Assembly: GCF_013409255.1 (NCBI RefSeq)
Contig: NZ_JACCAS010000001.1
Coordinates: forward strand, 2,852,001-2,916,000
Source of the DNA: Paraburkholderia bryophila
Lineage (GTDB): Bacteria > Pseudomonadota > Gammaproteobacteria > Burkholderiales > Burkholderiaceae
DNA: 64,000 bases
Direction: 5' to 3'
This document shows, one piece after another, positions 16,673 through 25,800 of the stretch; positions within the stretch are counted from its first letter, which is position 1, and each line of letters begins with the position of its first letter. The translations under genes were made by a program, and so were the position numbers. The notes below the pieces were generated by a model. The model worked only from the letters and a program-made list of their open reading frames with translations, was not told the DNA's origin and ran no database searches.

Positions 16673-17095
16673 ATGATGCGCATGAACGCTATCCAAATCC
16701 GCCTTCTGTCGCTCGCACTGTTCGCCGTGTTTTGCGCGACGGTGACCTACTGGGTCATCACGCTCAGCACGTTGTCCGGTGCGCCGTTGCCCGCTGCCGC
16801 TGCGCACGCGCAGGTCTCGACCGACCAGGCCGCCACGCTGTTCGGCGGACAGCTCACGCGCAACGCCAATCAAGACGTGCATCTGTTCGGCATCCTCGCT
16901 TTGACGGAAGGCGCCGCCGCCATCGTCAGCGTCGGCGGCGAACCGCCGCACGCGGTGTCGCTCGGTAGCGCGCTGATGCAAGGCGCCACGCTCGGCGAAG
17001 TCCGCGCCCGCTCCATCATCATCAACCGCAATGGCGCGCATTCCGAAGTATTTCTGCCGACCAATCCTGCAGGTCCCACGATCTACGTTCGCTAA
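16673..17095 (+). CDS. gspC: Type II secretion protein GspC (short form)
   Basis: Inner-membrane protein connecting the platform with the GspD secretin, 140 aa. A short cytoplasmic start leads to one transmembrane helix (about 9-30), then a proline/alanine linker and the homology-region domain (QAATLFGG, DVHLFGILALTEGAAAIVSV, VSLGSALMQGATLGEV). There is no C-terminal PDZ domain. It is inverted relative to the other gsp genes, as in other Burkholderia clusters. TACAAT overlaps the ATG at 16673, so if that is the -10 the mRNA may be leaderless and start at ATG 16682. An 8-bp hairpin (17104-17136) follows the stop toward the convergent gspF. Confidence 0.85.
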   Translation: MMRMNAIQIRLLSLALFAVFCATVTYWVITLSTLSGAPLPAAAAHAQVSTDQAATLFGGQLTRNANQDVHLFGILALTEGAAAIVSVGGEPPHAVSLGSALMQGATLGEVRARSIIINRNGAHSEVFLPTNPAGPTIYVR

Positions 17096-17249
17096 CTTGC
17101 GCTGAAGCGAAACGCATCAAATTGCCGCTTCGCTTCGGTTGACGCTTCATCTGATCGCGCGGCCGCAGCAACGGTGGCCGCCATGCTGAGCTCTCCCGCG
17201 AGCCCAGTCACGCAGCCGCCGTCGCTGCGCAATCCAGACTCTCCCAGCC

Positions 17250-18467
17250 TTACTGCACCAGGTTGTTCAACTCGATGATCGGCAGCATCACCGCCAGCAC
17301 GATCACCAGCACCACGCCCCCCATCGCCAGAATCAGCAACGGCTCCAGCAGGCTTGTCAGGAACATCGTGCGACGCTCCAGTTCGCTCGCTTCGCCTTCG
17401 GCCGCACGGTCGAGCATGGTCGTCACGTCGCCGGTCGCTTCGCCCGAACGGATCAGGTGAACCAGCACCGGCGGAAACGTCTTCGTATTGCCGAGCGCAC
17501 GCGACAGCGACGTGCCTTCGCGCACCCGCACGATCGCATCGTCGATGTTCTCGCGCATCGCATTGTTGCTGAGCGTTTCGGCGGCGGCTTGCAGCGCGCG
17601 CAGAATCGGCACGCCCGCCGCGGTCAGAATGCCCAGCGTGCTGGCAAAGCGCACGGTGTTATACCCGCGCACGAGTTTGCCGAGCAGGGGTGCGGTCAAC
17701 AGCCAGCGGTCGAACGCGAGACGCGGGCCGGGCTGCCTCAGAATCGAGCGGACCAGATACGCGATCACGACCACGCCGATCAGCATCGCCCACCACCAGT
17801 GCCGCACGAAACCGGACAACGCCATCATCATGATGGTGAGAATCGGCAACTGCTGCTTGGTGCTGGCGAACACGTTCACCACCTGCGGCACCACGTAGCT
17901 CAACAGAAACGTGACGATGCCGAATGCGATGATCGTGACGATCGTCGGATACGTGAACGCGAGCACGATCTTCTGCTTGAGCGCGTTGCGTTGCTCGATG
18001 TAGTCGGCGAGCCGCGACAGCACGAGACCGAGCTTGCCGGTGTGTTCACCCGCCGCGACCAGCGCGCGATAAATCTCGGGAAAATCTTTCGGATGCTGCG
18101 TCAGTGCATTGGCGAGCGAATGGCCGCCGAGCACTTCCGCGCGAATCGACGCCATCAGCTCGCGAATGTAGTCGCGCTCCGATTGCTCGGTCAGCACGGA
18201 GAGCGCTTCGTCGAGCGGCAGCCCGGCAATCAGCAGACTCGCGAGTTGCCGCGTGAGGATTGCCTGTTCGCGCTGCGACAAACGCCGCCCGAGCGACAGC
18301 CGCTGATTGCGTTCGCCGCGCGTGCGCGACGCCGCCGGTTCGACGACGAGCGGCGTCAGTCCCTGCGAGCGTAGATTGGTTCGCGCGCCGCGCGCGCTGT
18401 CCGCGTCGAGCACGCCTTTTTGCGCCTTGCCCGCCGCGTCGATCGCTTCGAAACGAAATGCCGGCAT
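17250..18467 (-). CDS. gspF: Type II secretion inner-membrane platform protein GspF
   Basis: Polytopic platform protein of 405 aa. It has the two tandem T2SSF domains: the first near residues 70-195 (LTRQLASLLIAGLPLDEALSVL), the second near 270-395 (FASTLGILTAAGVPILRALQ). Three hydrophobic helices lie around 170-190, 220-245 and 375-400. The N-terminal cytoplasmic part (MPAFRFEAIDAAGKAQKGVL) contacts GspE. Only 4 bp separate it from gspE upstream. Confidence 0.95.
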   Translation of the reverse strand: MPAFRFEAIDAAGKAQKGVLDADSARGARTNLRSQGLTPLVVEPAASRTRGERNQRLSLGRRLSQREQAILTRQLASLLIAGLPLDEALSVLTEQSERDYIRELMASIRAEVLGGHSLANALTQHPKDFPEIYRALVAAGEHTGKLGLVLSRLADYIEQRNALKQKIVLAFTYPTIVTIIAFGIVTFLLSYVVPQVVNVFASTKQQLPILTIMMMALSGFVRHWWWAMLIGVVVIAYLVRSILRQPGPRLAFDRWLLTAPLLGKLVRGYNTVRFASTLGILTAAGVPILRALQAAAETLSNNAMRENIDDAIVRVREGTSLSRALGNTKTFPPVLVHLIRSGEATGDVTTMLDRAAEGEASELERRTMFLTSLLEPLLILAMGGVVLVIVLAVMLPIIELNNLVQ

Positions 18468-18471
18468 GCGC

Positions 18472-20022
18472 TTACGCTCCGCCCGTTACGCGGATCACTT
18501 CTTCGAGTGACGTCAGCCCCGATTCGAGCCAACGGTCCGCGTCCTCGCGCAGCGTGCGCATACCTTGCGCACGGCCTGCCGTGAGAATTTCCGAATCGGC
18601 GGCGTTGCGGTGAACCAGCGAGCGGATCCCGTCGTCGATCAGCAGCAGTTCGTACACGCCGCGCCGTCCCGCATAACCGGACTGCCCGCACTTGTCGCAA
18701 CCCACCGGATGCCAGCGCACGCTGCCGTCTTCTTCGGTGCGCTCTTCGCGGCACACCGGACACAGACGCCGCACCAGCCGCTGCGCCAGCACGCCGAGCA
18801 GCGACGACGCCAGCAGATACGGTTCGACGCCCATATCGGTCAAACGCGTGACGGCGGATGCCGCGTCGTTCGTGTGCAAGGTGGCGAGCACGAGGTGGCC
18901 CGTCAGCGAGGCCTGTACCGCGATCTGCGCGGTTTCGAGGTCGCGGATTTCACCGATCATGATGACGTCCGGGTCCTGCCGCAGAATCGAGCGCAGCGCC
19001 CGCGCGAAGGTCATGCCGATCCGTTCGTTGACCTGCGTCTGGCCGATGCCGGACAGGTCGTATTCGATCGGGTCTTCGACCGTCATGATGTTGGTGGTTG
19101 CCGTTTCGAGCCGCGACATCGCCGCATACAGCGTGGTCGTCTTACCCGAACCGGTCGGGCCTGTCACCAGCACGATGCCGTGCGGCTTGCCGATCAACTT
19201 GTCGAATTTGACGAGCGTGTCACGCCCCATGCCGAGCGCTTCGAGGTTCAACCGCGATGCATCTTTTTCCAGCAGACGCAGCACCGCGCGTTCGCCGTGG
19301 CCCGTCGGCAACGTCGACACTCGCACGTCGACCGGACGTCCGCCCACGCGCAGCGTGATCCGGCCATCTTGCGGCAGACGCTTTTCGGCGATATCGAGCT
19401 GCGCCATGATCTTGATCCGCGAGATCAGCGCGCCGTGCAGCGCTTTCTTCGGCCGCACCACATCGCGCAGCGTGCCGTCCACCCGAAAGCGCACCACCGA
19501 CGAAGTCTCGAACGGCTCGATGTGAATATCCGACGCCTGTTCGCGCGCCGCTTGCGTCAGCAGCGCGTTGATCATGCGGATGATCGGCGCGTCGTCTTCC
19601 GATTCGAGCAGATCCTCGACCTCGGGAATGTCCTGCATCAAGCGCGACAGATCGACTTCGCCTTCCACTTCGCCGACCACTTGCGCCGCGCTGCCGTCCT
19701 GGCGTGCGTATGCCTGATTGATCGCCTGCGCGAGTTCATCGGCCGACAAACGCACGACCGATACCGCGCCGAAGTTGCGTGTCACTTCGGCGAGCGCAGC
19801 TTCGCTGGTGCGTTCGCTGATCCAGACTTCGAGGCTATCGGGATGCTGATGCGCCACCAGAATCTGGCCGCTGCGCGCGAAGCCGTACGGCACGAGGCGA
19901 GCGGCGAGCGGCGAGGGCGCGCTGCGTTCGGCGAGTTCAGCGGCGCTGCCGCCCGGCAGCGCCGACGCTTGAGTCGACGCAGCAGCACGCGACGCTGACG
20001 GCGGCGTGGACGGCGTGCTCAC
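18472..20022 (-). CDS. gspE: Type II secretion ATPase GspE
   Basis: Cytoplasmic hexameric ATPase that powers pseudopilus assembly, 516 aa. It contains an N-terminal MshEN-like domain, Walker A GPTGSGKTTTLY near residues 285-296, an Asp box (VEDPIEYDL), Walker B (RQDPDVIMIGEIRDLETA), the His box (ATLHTNDAASAVTRL) and the CM zinc motif CPVC..CDKCG near 415-445. The first ~40 residues are Ala/Ser/Pro-rich. The ATG overlaps the gspD stop by 4 bases, so D-E-F form one translationally linked unit. Confidence 0.96.
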   Translation of the reverse strand: MSTPSTPPSASRAAASTQASALPGGSAAELAERSAPSPLAARLVPYGFARSGQILVAHQHPDSLEVWISERTSEAALAEVTRNFGAVSVVRLSADELAQAINQAYARQDGSAAQVVGEVEGEVDLSRLMQDIPEVEDLLESEDDAPIIRMINALLTQAAREQASDIHIEPFETSSVVRFRVDGTLRDVVRPKKALHGALISRIKIMAQLDIAEKRLPQDGRITLRVGGRPVDVRVSTLPTGHGERAVLRLLEKDASRLNLEALGMGRDTLVKFDKLIGKPHGIVLVTGPTGSGKTTTLYAAMSRLETATTNIMTVEDPIEYDLSGIGQTQVNERIGMTFARALRSILRQDPDVIMIGEIRDLETAQIAVQASLTGHLVLATLHTNDAASAVTRLTDMGVEPYLLASSLLGVLAQRLVRRLCPVCREERTEEDGSVRWHPVGCDKCGQSGYAGRRGVYELLLIDDGIRSLVHRNAADSEILTAGRAQGMRTLREDADRWLESGLTSLEEVIRVTGGA

Positions 20023-22403
20023 GGCTGCACTCCGGGCGCTGCGGTCGACGGCGTCGTCGTCGGCACCGGGCCGCTTTGCACCGCGCCGTTGTTGGACGGC
20101 ACCGGATTGCTCTGCACCGCGCCACCATTAGCCGGCGTGGGCAAGACAAGCGGTGGCCGCGTCATCTGCTGGCGACGCATCTGGTCGAGATCGAACAGGT
20201 TCGTCGCCGCCGGAGCGCCCTGGCTCGGGCCGAGCGGTATCGGCGGCATCACCGGATCGTCGTTGTCCTTGATCAGGCGATTGTCCGACTTGTACGCGCC
20301 CTGCACGCCCTGGATGTAGTCGTAACGGTTCGACGTCACGGCCTGCGCGGTGCTGCGATCGCTGATGATCACCGGACGCAGGAACACCATCAGGTTGGTC
20401 TTCACCCGGGTCTTCTGTTCCGAACGGAACAACTGGCCGACCCACGGAATATCGCCGAGCAACGGCACCTTGCTGTTGCTGACCTGGTAGTTGTCCTGCA
20501 TCAAACCGCCGAGCACGATGATCTCGCCGTTATCGGCGAGCACCGTCGACTGGATCGAGCGCTTGGTGAACTGCGGGCCGGCCGGGTTGGTCGTCGCGTT
20601 GGTGGTGCCGGTCACGATCGCCGAGTCTTCAGTGTAGAGCTGCAGCTTAAGAATGCCGCCGTCGGTGATCTGCGGCTTGATGTGCAGCGTCAGACCGACA
20701 TCGACGCGGTCGTAGGTATTGAATGCCGAGCTTGTGCTGCCACTGGTGAGGTTCGAGTACGAGCCGGTCTGGATCGGCACGTTCGTCCCGACGACGATCT
20801 TGGCTTCCTCATTGTCGAGCGTGATGAGGTTAGGCGTGGACAGCACATTCGCGTCAGCGGTCTGCGACAGCGCCTGCAGCAACGCGCCGAGTCCCTGCAC
20901 ACCGAAAATATTGTGGATCCAGCCAACGTTAAGCCCCTGCTGCAGCCCGGACCCGCTTGCGAGCGCACCGGCAAGGCCACCACTACCCGCGGTCGCGGCG
21001 GCGGCTGCAGCCCCGGCCGTCAGATTGATAATGCTGTTGCTGTTGCCGGTCGCCAGGTTGGTACCGGCATAGATCGAACTGTTCGCCACCTGCCACTGAA
21101 TGCCGAGATTGGCGTTCGTGGTCGAGTTCAGTTCGACAATCAGCGCTTCAATATAGACCTGCGCACGCCGCTCATCGAGCTGGTCGATCACTGCACGCAG
21201 ATTGCGGTACACCGGCTCGGCCGCCGTGATGATCAGCGAGTTCGATGCAGAATCCGCCTGAATCATGCCACCGGGCTGATTGTCGTCGCCCTTGTCCTTA
21301 TCGCCGCCGAGCAGGCCGCCTGAACCTGAGCCGCCGTTCGCGCCCGACCCACCGCCGCCACCGCCCAGCGACGACCCCAGCGAGCCACCACCGCCGAGTC
21401 CGCCCGAGGGCAACGGCGGCGTACCAGAGTTGCCCGTCGAATTGTTGCCAAAGCCGCCGCCACCACCGCCACTGCCGTTCTGGTTGAACGAATTGGCTTC
21501 GTTCGAGCTGGCCGACGAACCTGTGTCGCCCTTACCGAGCATGCCGCGGAGAGTCTTCGCGAGCTTGGTCGCGTCCGCGTTGCGCAGCGGCACGACGTGG
21601 ATGTTGCCCGGCATCGAGGTCGGCGCGTCGAGCTCTTTCGCCAGCGTCTTCGCGGCCGCGAGGCGCCCGCCGTTCGACGCGCGGATCAGCAGCGAGTTGG
21701 TGCGCGGGTCAGCGGTGATCTGCACCTTCAGCGTTGCGTCGGTGCTGCCGATCGCGCCGGGGTCCAGCATCTTGGTCAGTTGCTGCGCGATGTCGAGCGC
21801 GTTCGCGTTCTTCAACGGCACGACCGACACCGACTGGCCCGCTGCCGTATCCACGCCCGCGATGATCTGCGCGATGCGGCGTACGTTGTCGGCGTAATCG
21901 GTGACGACGATCGTATTGTTGGCCGGGTAAGCGGCCACGGTGTTGTTCGGCGAGATCAGCGGACGCAGCACCGGCAGCAGGTTATTGGCCGATTCGTTCT
22001 TCAGCACGAACACCTGCGTGATCACCTGATCGCCACGCGCGACCGGCGTATTGCCGACGTAGGTCGGCACGCCTTGCAGCTTGGCGTCGGCCTCCGGTAC
22101 GACCTTCAGTACGCCGTGGTCCTGGACCAAAGCGAAACCCTGCATACGCAAGGCGGATTGCAAGGTCTTCAGTGCCTGTTCTTCAGGCACTGCATTTTCC
22201 GACACCAGGTTCAACTGCCCCTTCACACGCGGGTCGACGATGATCGTTTTACCGGTGGCCGCGCCGATCGCCTTGGCCACCTGGTCGATGTCAGCGTTCA
22301 CGAAGTTCAGTGTCACCTGTGCCTGTGCTGTCTGCGCGGTGATCAAGCCAGCCACCAGCAGCGCCGTTGCGACGCGACGCAAAGCCATACGATTTATTCT
22401 CAT
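20019..22403 (-). CDS. gspD: Type II secretion secretin GspD
   Basis: Outer-membrane secretin pore, 794 aa from this start. A signal peptide (ALLVAGLITAQTAQA) is followed by N0 (VTLNFVNADIDQVAKAIGAA), three N domains, the secretin core (VGTNVPIQTGSYS, VPLLGDIPWVGQLFRSEQ, KTNLMVFLRPVII) and a Pro/Ser/Asn-rich C-terminal tail for outer-membrane targeting. The N3 domain is split by a glycine/serine-rich linker at about residues 298-374. Start: ATG 22403 gives MRINRMALRRV; ATG 22388 is an alternative and the longer open frame lacks a signal sequence. First gene of the gspDEF unit. Confidence 0.95.
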   Translation of the reverse strand: MRINRMALRRVATALLVAGLITAQTAQAQVTLNFVNADIDQVAKAIGAATGKTIIVDPRVKGQLNLVSENAVPEEQALKTLQSALRMQGFALVQDHGVLKVVPEADAKLQGVPTYVGNTPVARGDQVITQVFVLKNESANNLLPVLRPLISPNNTVAAYPANNTIVVTDYADNVRRIAQIIAGVDTAAGQSVSVVPLKNANALDIAQQLTKMLDPGAIGSTDATLKVQITADPRTNSLLIRASNGGRLAAAKTLAKELDAPTSMPGNIHVVPLRNADATKLAKTLRGMLGKGDTGSSASSNEANSFNQNGSGGGGGGFGNNSTGNSGTPPLPSGGLGGGGSLGSSLGGGGGGSGANGGSGSGGLLGGDKDKGDDNQPGGMIQADSASNSLIITAAEPVYRNLRAVIDQLDERRAQVYIEALIVELNSTTNANLGIQWQVANSSIYAGTNLATGNSNSIINLTAGAAAAAATAGSGGLAGALASGSGLQQGLNVGWIHNIFGVQGLGALLQALSQTADANVLSTPNLITLDNEEAKIVVGTNVPIQTGSYSNLTSGSTSSAFNTYDRVDVGLTLHIKPQITDGGILKLQLYTEDSAIVTGTTNATTNPAGPQFTKRSIQSTVLADNGEIIVLGGLMQDNYQVSNSKVPLLGDIPWVGQLFRSEQKTRVKTNLMVFLRPVIISDRSTAQAVTSNRYDYIQGVQGAYKSDNRLIKDNDDPVMPPIPLGPSQGAPAATNLFDLDQMRRQQMTRPPLVLPTPANGGAVQSNPVPSNNGAVQSGPVPTTTPSTAAPGVQP

Positions 22404-22901
22404 GGAATGTGGTTTCGATGCCGGCAGCCAAAACTGCCGACGGTCACGCCGTGCGGACATGGGAACAGGCCGCCGCCCTATCGGTCTGCCGGGCCGCCTT
22501 GCGAGCAGACTTCGCCCGCTTTGCCGGCCACCCTATGTCCGAAAAAAATGAACAGTAACAGTTTTTCATGTCGGATTTGTCACAAAACGAACGGCGCCGT
22601 GCGAATACTCTAAAGACCGTTTGTTGCCGTCAATCAAATGAAAGCTCGTGCGAGGTTGAGTGCGAATGACGCAGCGCCTTGTTTCCACATGCTTATGTCT
22701 GTTAGCTAACTTGACGCGAGTCTACCTGCCGGTATCATACGAGCCGTTCGGGTCAGCGGTTGCGGCTTGCCGACGCGGGTTTTCCCCGATGCCTGACAAA
22801 CGCCCGGCCAGTGCGGCTCGACGGCTGCAAGCGGCTGAAGTATGGCCGACGAACCGCCTTACCAGACCTTACCCTTGCGCTTTACTTAGTCGTCTTGACC
22901 G
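22404..22901. other. Intergenic region between divergent gspD and the transglycosylase gene
   Basis: About 500 bp without a convincing gene. It must hold the gspD promoter (minus strand) and the transglycosylase promoter (plus strand, see 22711-22738). An A/T-rich stretch lies near 22535-22570. No hairpin terminator or repeat stands out. Confidence 0.6.
22711..22738 (+). promoter_or_regulatory. Predicted sigma-70 promoter of the transglycosylase gene
   Basis: TTGACG (22711-22716) and TATCAT (22733-22738) are 16 bases apart, ~165 bp upstream of the ATG at 22902. No better pair is visible on the plus strand in this gap. Confidence 0.5.
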
Positions 22902-23348
22902 ATGAAACGAGCCTTCGTCACTGTCGTCGCAGGACTTGCCGTGCTGGTCGCAGCAGGGCAGGCGCGCGCCGATTGTTTCGACGAAGCGGCGAAGTATCAG
23001 AAGGTCAATCCGTTGATTCTGCGCGCCATTGCGTGGCAGGAGTCGCACAACCGGCCCGATGCCCAACACAAGAACGCCAACGGCTCGACCGACTACGGCG
23101 TTATGCAGATCAATTCGATTCATCTGCCGGTGCTCGCGCAATACGGCATCTCGCAAGGCACGCTGATGGAGCCGTGCAAGAACGTCTACATCGCGGCGTG
23201 GCATCTGCGCCGTCAGATGAACAAGTACGGCAATACCTGGCAAGCGATCGGCGCGTACCACTCGGAAACGCCGGCGCTGCGTGATAAGTATGCGATGCAG
23301 ATCGCCGCGATCCTGCGCAAGTGGAATCTGATGCCGGCCGCACGCTAA
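22902..23348 (+). CDS. Secreted lytic transglycosylase (VirB1/IagB-like SLT domain)
   Basis: Small periplasmic peptidoglycan-cleaving enzyme, 148 aa. Signal peptide MKRAFVTVVAGLAVLVAAGQARA, then a compact SLT domain: catalytic glutamate in IAWQESHNRP, the NANGSTDYGVMQINS motif and the later AAWHLRRQMNKYGNTWQAIGAYHS. This size class (IagB, IpgF, PilT-like) typically opens the wall for secretion systems and pili. Its position next to the divergent gspD suggests it helps the type II secretin cross peptidoglycan (inference). A strong CGTCTGGCC/GGCCAGACG hairpin (23404-23425) lies downstream. Confidence 0.9.
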   Translation: MKRAFVTVVAGLAVLVAAGQARADCFDEAAKYQKVNPLILRAIAWQESHNRPDAQHKNANGSTDYGVMQINSIHLPVLAQYGISQGTLMEPCKNVYIAAWHLRRQMNKYGNTWQAIGAYHSETPALRDKYAMQIAAILRKWNLMPAAR

Positions 23349-23622
23349 GCGCGTGAGCCTGTCTTATCCATATTGGATCGCTATTCTTATATAGGCGATC
23401 TTTCGTCTGGCCGTTCGGCCAGACGCTTCAGCGTCGACTTCAGCCTCTGCGTCATTTCAGCCGTGTGGCGATCCGGCTCGCCAGGAGGACATCGCCCGTT
23501 TTGATGCACAATGCGGCTTCGTGCTGCCGTCGCGATGCGACCGCCAACGCGGTCATCCTGGTCACGCGATCCTGCGACCCACGCCCGGCACGCCTTCCAA
23601 TCCTCTTGTTTCCCGTACTGCG

Positions 23623-24972
23623 ATGAACCAGCCGCTATTGCCCGTCACCGTGCTCTCCGGTTTTCTGGGCGCCGGCAAGACCACGCTCCTGAATCACATC
23701 CTCGCGAATCGCGCCGGCTTGCGCGTCGCCGTGATCGTCAACGATCTGGCCGCCGTCAATATCGACGCCACGCTCGTGCGTGACGCCGCCGCGCTCTCGC
23801 ATGTCGAAGAGCAACTGGTCGAACTATCGAACGGCTGCATCTGCTGCACGCTGCGCGACGACTTGCTGAAAGAGATCAAGCGTCTTGCCGGCGAACAGCG
23901 CTTCGACGCGATCCTGATCGAATCGACCGGCGTGGCCGAGCCCATGCCGATCGCCGAGACCTTCACCTTCGTCGACGACGACGGCGCGTCGCTCTCCGAC
24001 GTCGCGCGGCTCGATACGATGGTGACCGTGGTCGACGCGTTCAACTTCCTGCGCGACTATGGTTCCGCCGACGCGCTTGCCGAGCGTGGCATTGCCGCGA
24101 CCGAAGAAGACGATCGCACGCTGGTCGAGTTGCTGATCGAGCAGATCGAGTTCTGCGACGTGCTGGTCGTGAACAAGGCCGACCTCGTCAGCGCCGACGA
24201 GCTCACGCGTCTGCAACGCATCCTCGCCCGGATCAACCCGCGCGCGGTTCAAGTGGTCAGCCGTTTCGGCGAAGTGCCGCTCGCGGAAGTGCTGAACACC
24301 GGGCGCTTCGATTTCGACGAAGCGTCGAGCGCGCCGGGCTGGCTGGCCTCGCTGAATCACGAACATGATCACGAGCACGGTCATGCGCATCACGGTGAAG
24401 CGGACGAATTCGGCATCGGCAATTTCATTTACCGGGCGCGCCGGCCGTTTCATCCGGAGCGTCTGTGGGCGCTGCTGCATCAGGAGTGGAAGGGCGTTCT
24501 GCGCAGCAAAGGCTTCTTCTGGCTGGCGACGCGTAACGATATCGCCGGTTCGCTGTCGCAAGCCGGCGGCGCTTGCCGGCATGGTCCGGCGGGCATGTGG
24601 TGGGCAGCGCAGGACCGCAGCGAATGGCCGGACGGCGACGACGAGCTGGCCGCGGAAATCGCCGCCGACTGGCACGGCGATCCGGACGATCTGAGCATCG
24701 GCGACCGCCGCCAGGAACTGGTGATGATCGGCGTCGGCATCGAACCGGCGGTGTGGAAGGCGAAGTTCGACGCCTGCCTGCTGAACGACGAAGAATATGC
24801 GTTGGGACCGCAAGCGTGGCAGCAGTTCACGGATCCGTTCCCGACATGGGACTTCGATGAAGACGACCACGATCACGATCACCATGGGCATGACCACGGT
24901 CACGACCACCACGGCCACGATCATGACGGCCACGGCCACGGCCACGGCGAAATCATCCACCGTCACGACTAG
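23623..24972 (+). CDS. CobW/COG0523-family metallochaperone GTPase
   Basis: G3E-family P-loop GTPase of 449 aa. Walker A GFLGAGKTT is at residues 13-21, the metal-binding CxCC motif at Cys72-Cys74-Cys75 (NGCICCTLRDDL), then ESTGVAEP and the G4 motif VVNKADL. The C-terminal CobW_C domain starts around residue 265 (YRARRPFHPERLW). Two histidine-rich stretches, HEHDHEHGHAHHGE in the middle and a much longer His/Asp/Gly run at the C-terminus, point to zinc (or cobalt/nickel) storage and delivery. The ATG at 23623 directly precedes the conserved PVTVLSGFLGAGKTT. No Zur site was identified upstream. Confidence 0.9.
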   Translation: MNQPLLPVTVLSGFLGAGKTTLLNHILANRAGLRVAVIVNDLAAVNIDATLVRDAAALSHVEEQLVELSNGCICCTLRDDLLKEIKRLAGEQRFDAILIESTGVAEPMPIAETFTFVDDDGASLSDVARLDTMVTVVDAFNFLRDYGSADALAERGIAATEEDDRTLVELLIEQIEFCDVLVVNKADLVSADELTRLQRILARINPRAVQVVSRFGEVPLAEVLNTGRFDFDEASSAPGWLASLNHEHDHEHGHAHHGEADEFGIGNFIYRARRPFHPERLWALLHQEWKGVLRSKGFFWLATRNDIAGSLSQAGGACRHGPAGMWWAAQDRSEWPDGDDELAAEIAADWHGDPDDLSIGDRRQELVMIGVGIEPAVWKAKFDACLLNDEEYALGPQAWQQFTDPFPTWDFDEDDHDHDHHGHDHGHDHHGHDHDGHGHGHGEIIHRHD

Positions 24973-25060
24973 CCAGGCTTCCTTGCCCGCGCTTGAAGAT
25001 TGAACCGCGGTTGAACCGCGACGCCCGTCGCCGTTCAACCCGCGGCAAAACCAGCAGACG

Positions 25061-25084
25061 AAAAAAAACCCGCCGTGGGCGGGT
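25061..25084 (-). terminator. Intrinsic terminator of hupB
   Basis: On the minus strand ACCCGCC-CAC-GGCGGGT is followed by eight T residues, 25 bases after the HU stop codon. Confidence 0.93.
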
Positions 25085-25108
25085 GTCAACTGCCGGGCAG
25101 TAATCTGC

Positions 25109-25387
25109 TTAGCGCTTGTTGACTGCGTCCTTGAACGCCTTACCAGCCGTGAACTTGACGGTCTTGGCGGCCGGGATCTTGATAGATTCGCCGGTCTTGG
25201 GGTTACGACCCGTACGTGCTGCGCGCTTGCCCGAACCGAAGCTACCGAAGCCGATCAACTGGACCGCGTCGCCCTTCGACACAGACTTCTTGATCACTTC
25301 AAGCAACGTGTCCAACGTTTCACCGGTTTGAGCCTTGCTGGCGCCCGTCTGTCCTGCGACGGCGTCGATCAGTTCCTGTTTGTTCAT
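25109..25387 (-). CDS. hupB: DNA-binding protein HU
   Basis: Nucleoid-associated histone-like protein of 92 aa, close to the standard length of ~90. [11 protein letters not shown] and the dimerisation helices come first, then [21 protein letters not shown] (the conserved beta-arm region with the RNPxTG tip) and [21 protein letters not shown] good Shine-Dalgarno (AAAGGA) and a TATAAT-type promoter precede it, and a terminator follows, so it is monocistronic. HU beta-type symbol is assigned by similarity of the N-terminus; hupA/hupB naming in Burkholderia is loose. Confidence 0.95.
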   Translation of the reverse strand: MNKQELIDAVAGQTGASKAQTGETLDTLLEVIKKSVSKGDAVQLIGFGSFGSGKRAARTGRNPKTGESIKIPAAKTVKFTAGKAFKDAVNKR

Positions 25388-25436
25388 TAAGGTTCCTTTC
25401 TGAGTTTAGGTTGACACGAACAGCGCGAACGCGCCG

Positions 25437-25464
25437 ATTATACGTGCGCGGGCCGCGCCGTCGA
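25437..25464 (-). promoter_or_regulatory. Predicted hupB promoter
   Basis: On the minus strand TCGACG (25459-25464) lies 16 bases before a consensus TATAAT (25437-25442), ~50 bp upstream of the HU ATG. Confidence 0.7.
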
Positions 25465-25800
25465 GCAGCTGCGGCTCCGGATCCCCTCCGGACCTGAGCG
25501 CCCGGCAGATGACTGCCTGGCGGCCGTGCCGCCGCTCCCTTCGCGGCGCTTGCTATGATAGCGCAGCGCAAACCCAATCAGGACAAGGGTTTCGAAGATT
25601 TACGCGGTTCCGGGGCCGATATCGCAAGGAAACCGCAATTTTTGCTGTCGGCGCCTCCCGCAGATGGCTGAAACCCAGTATGGACGGGGCTTGGCGTTGG
25701 GTTTTGCCAACGTTCGGCGCGTCCTTTTCGCCGTCCGGCGAGCGGCGCGCGCGGACGGTAACGTTCGACCCGCTCTTGCGAGCGTCCATTTCCGTCCCGC

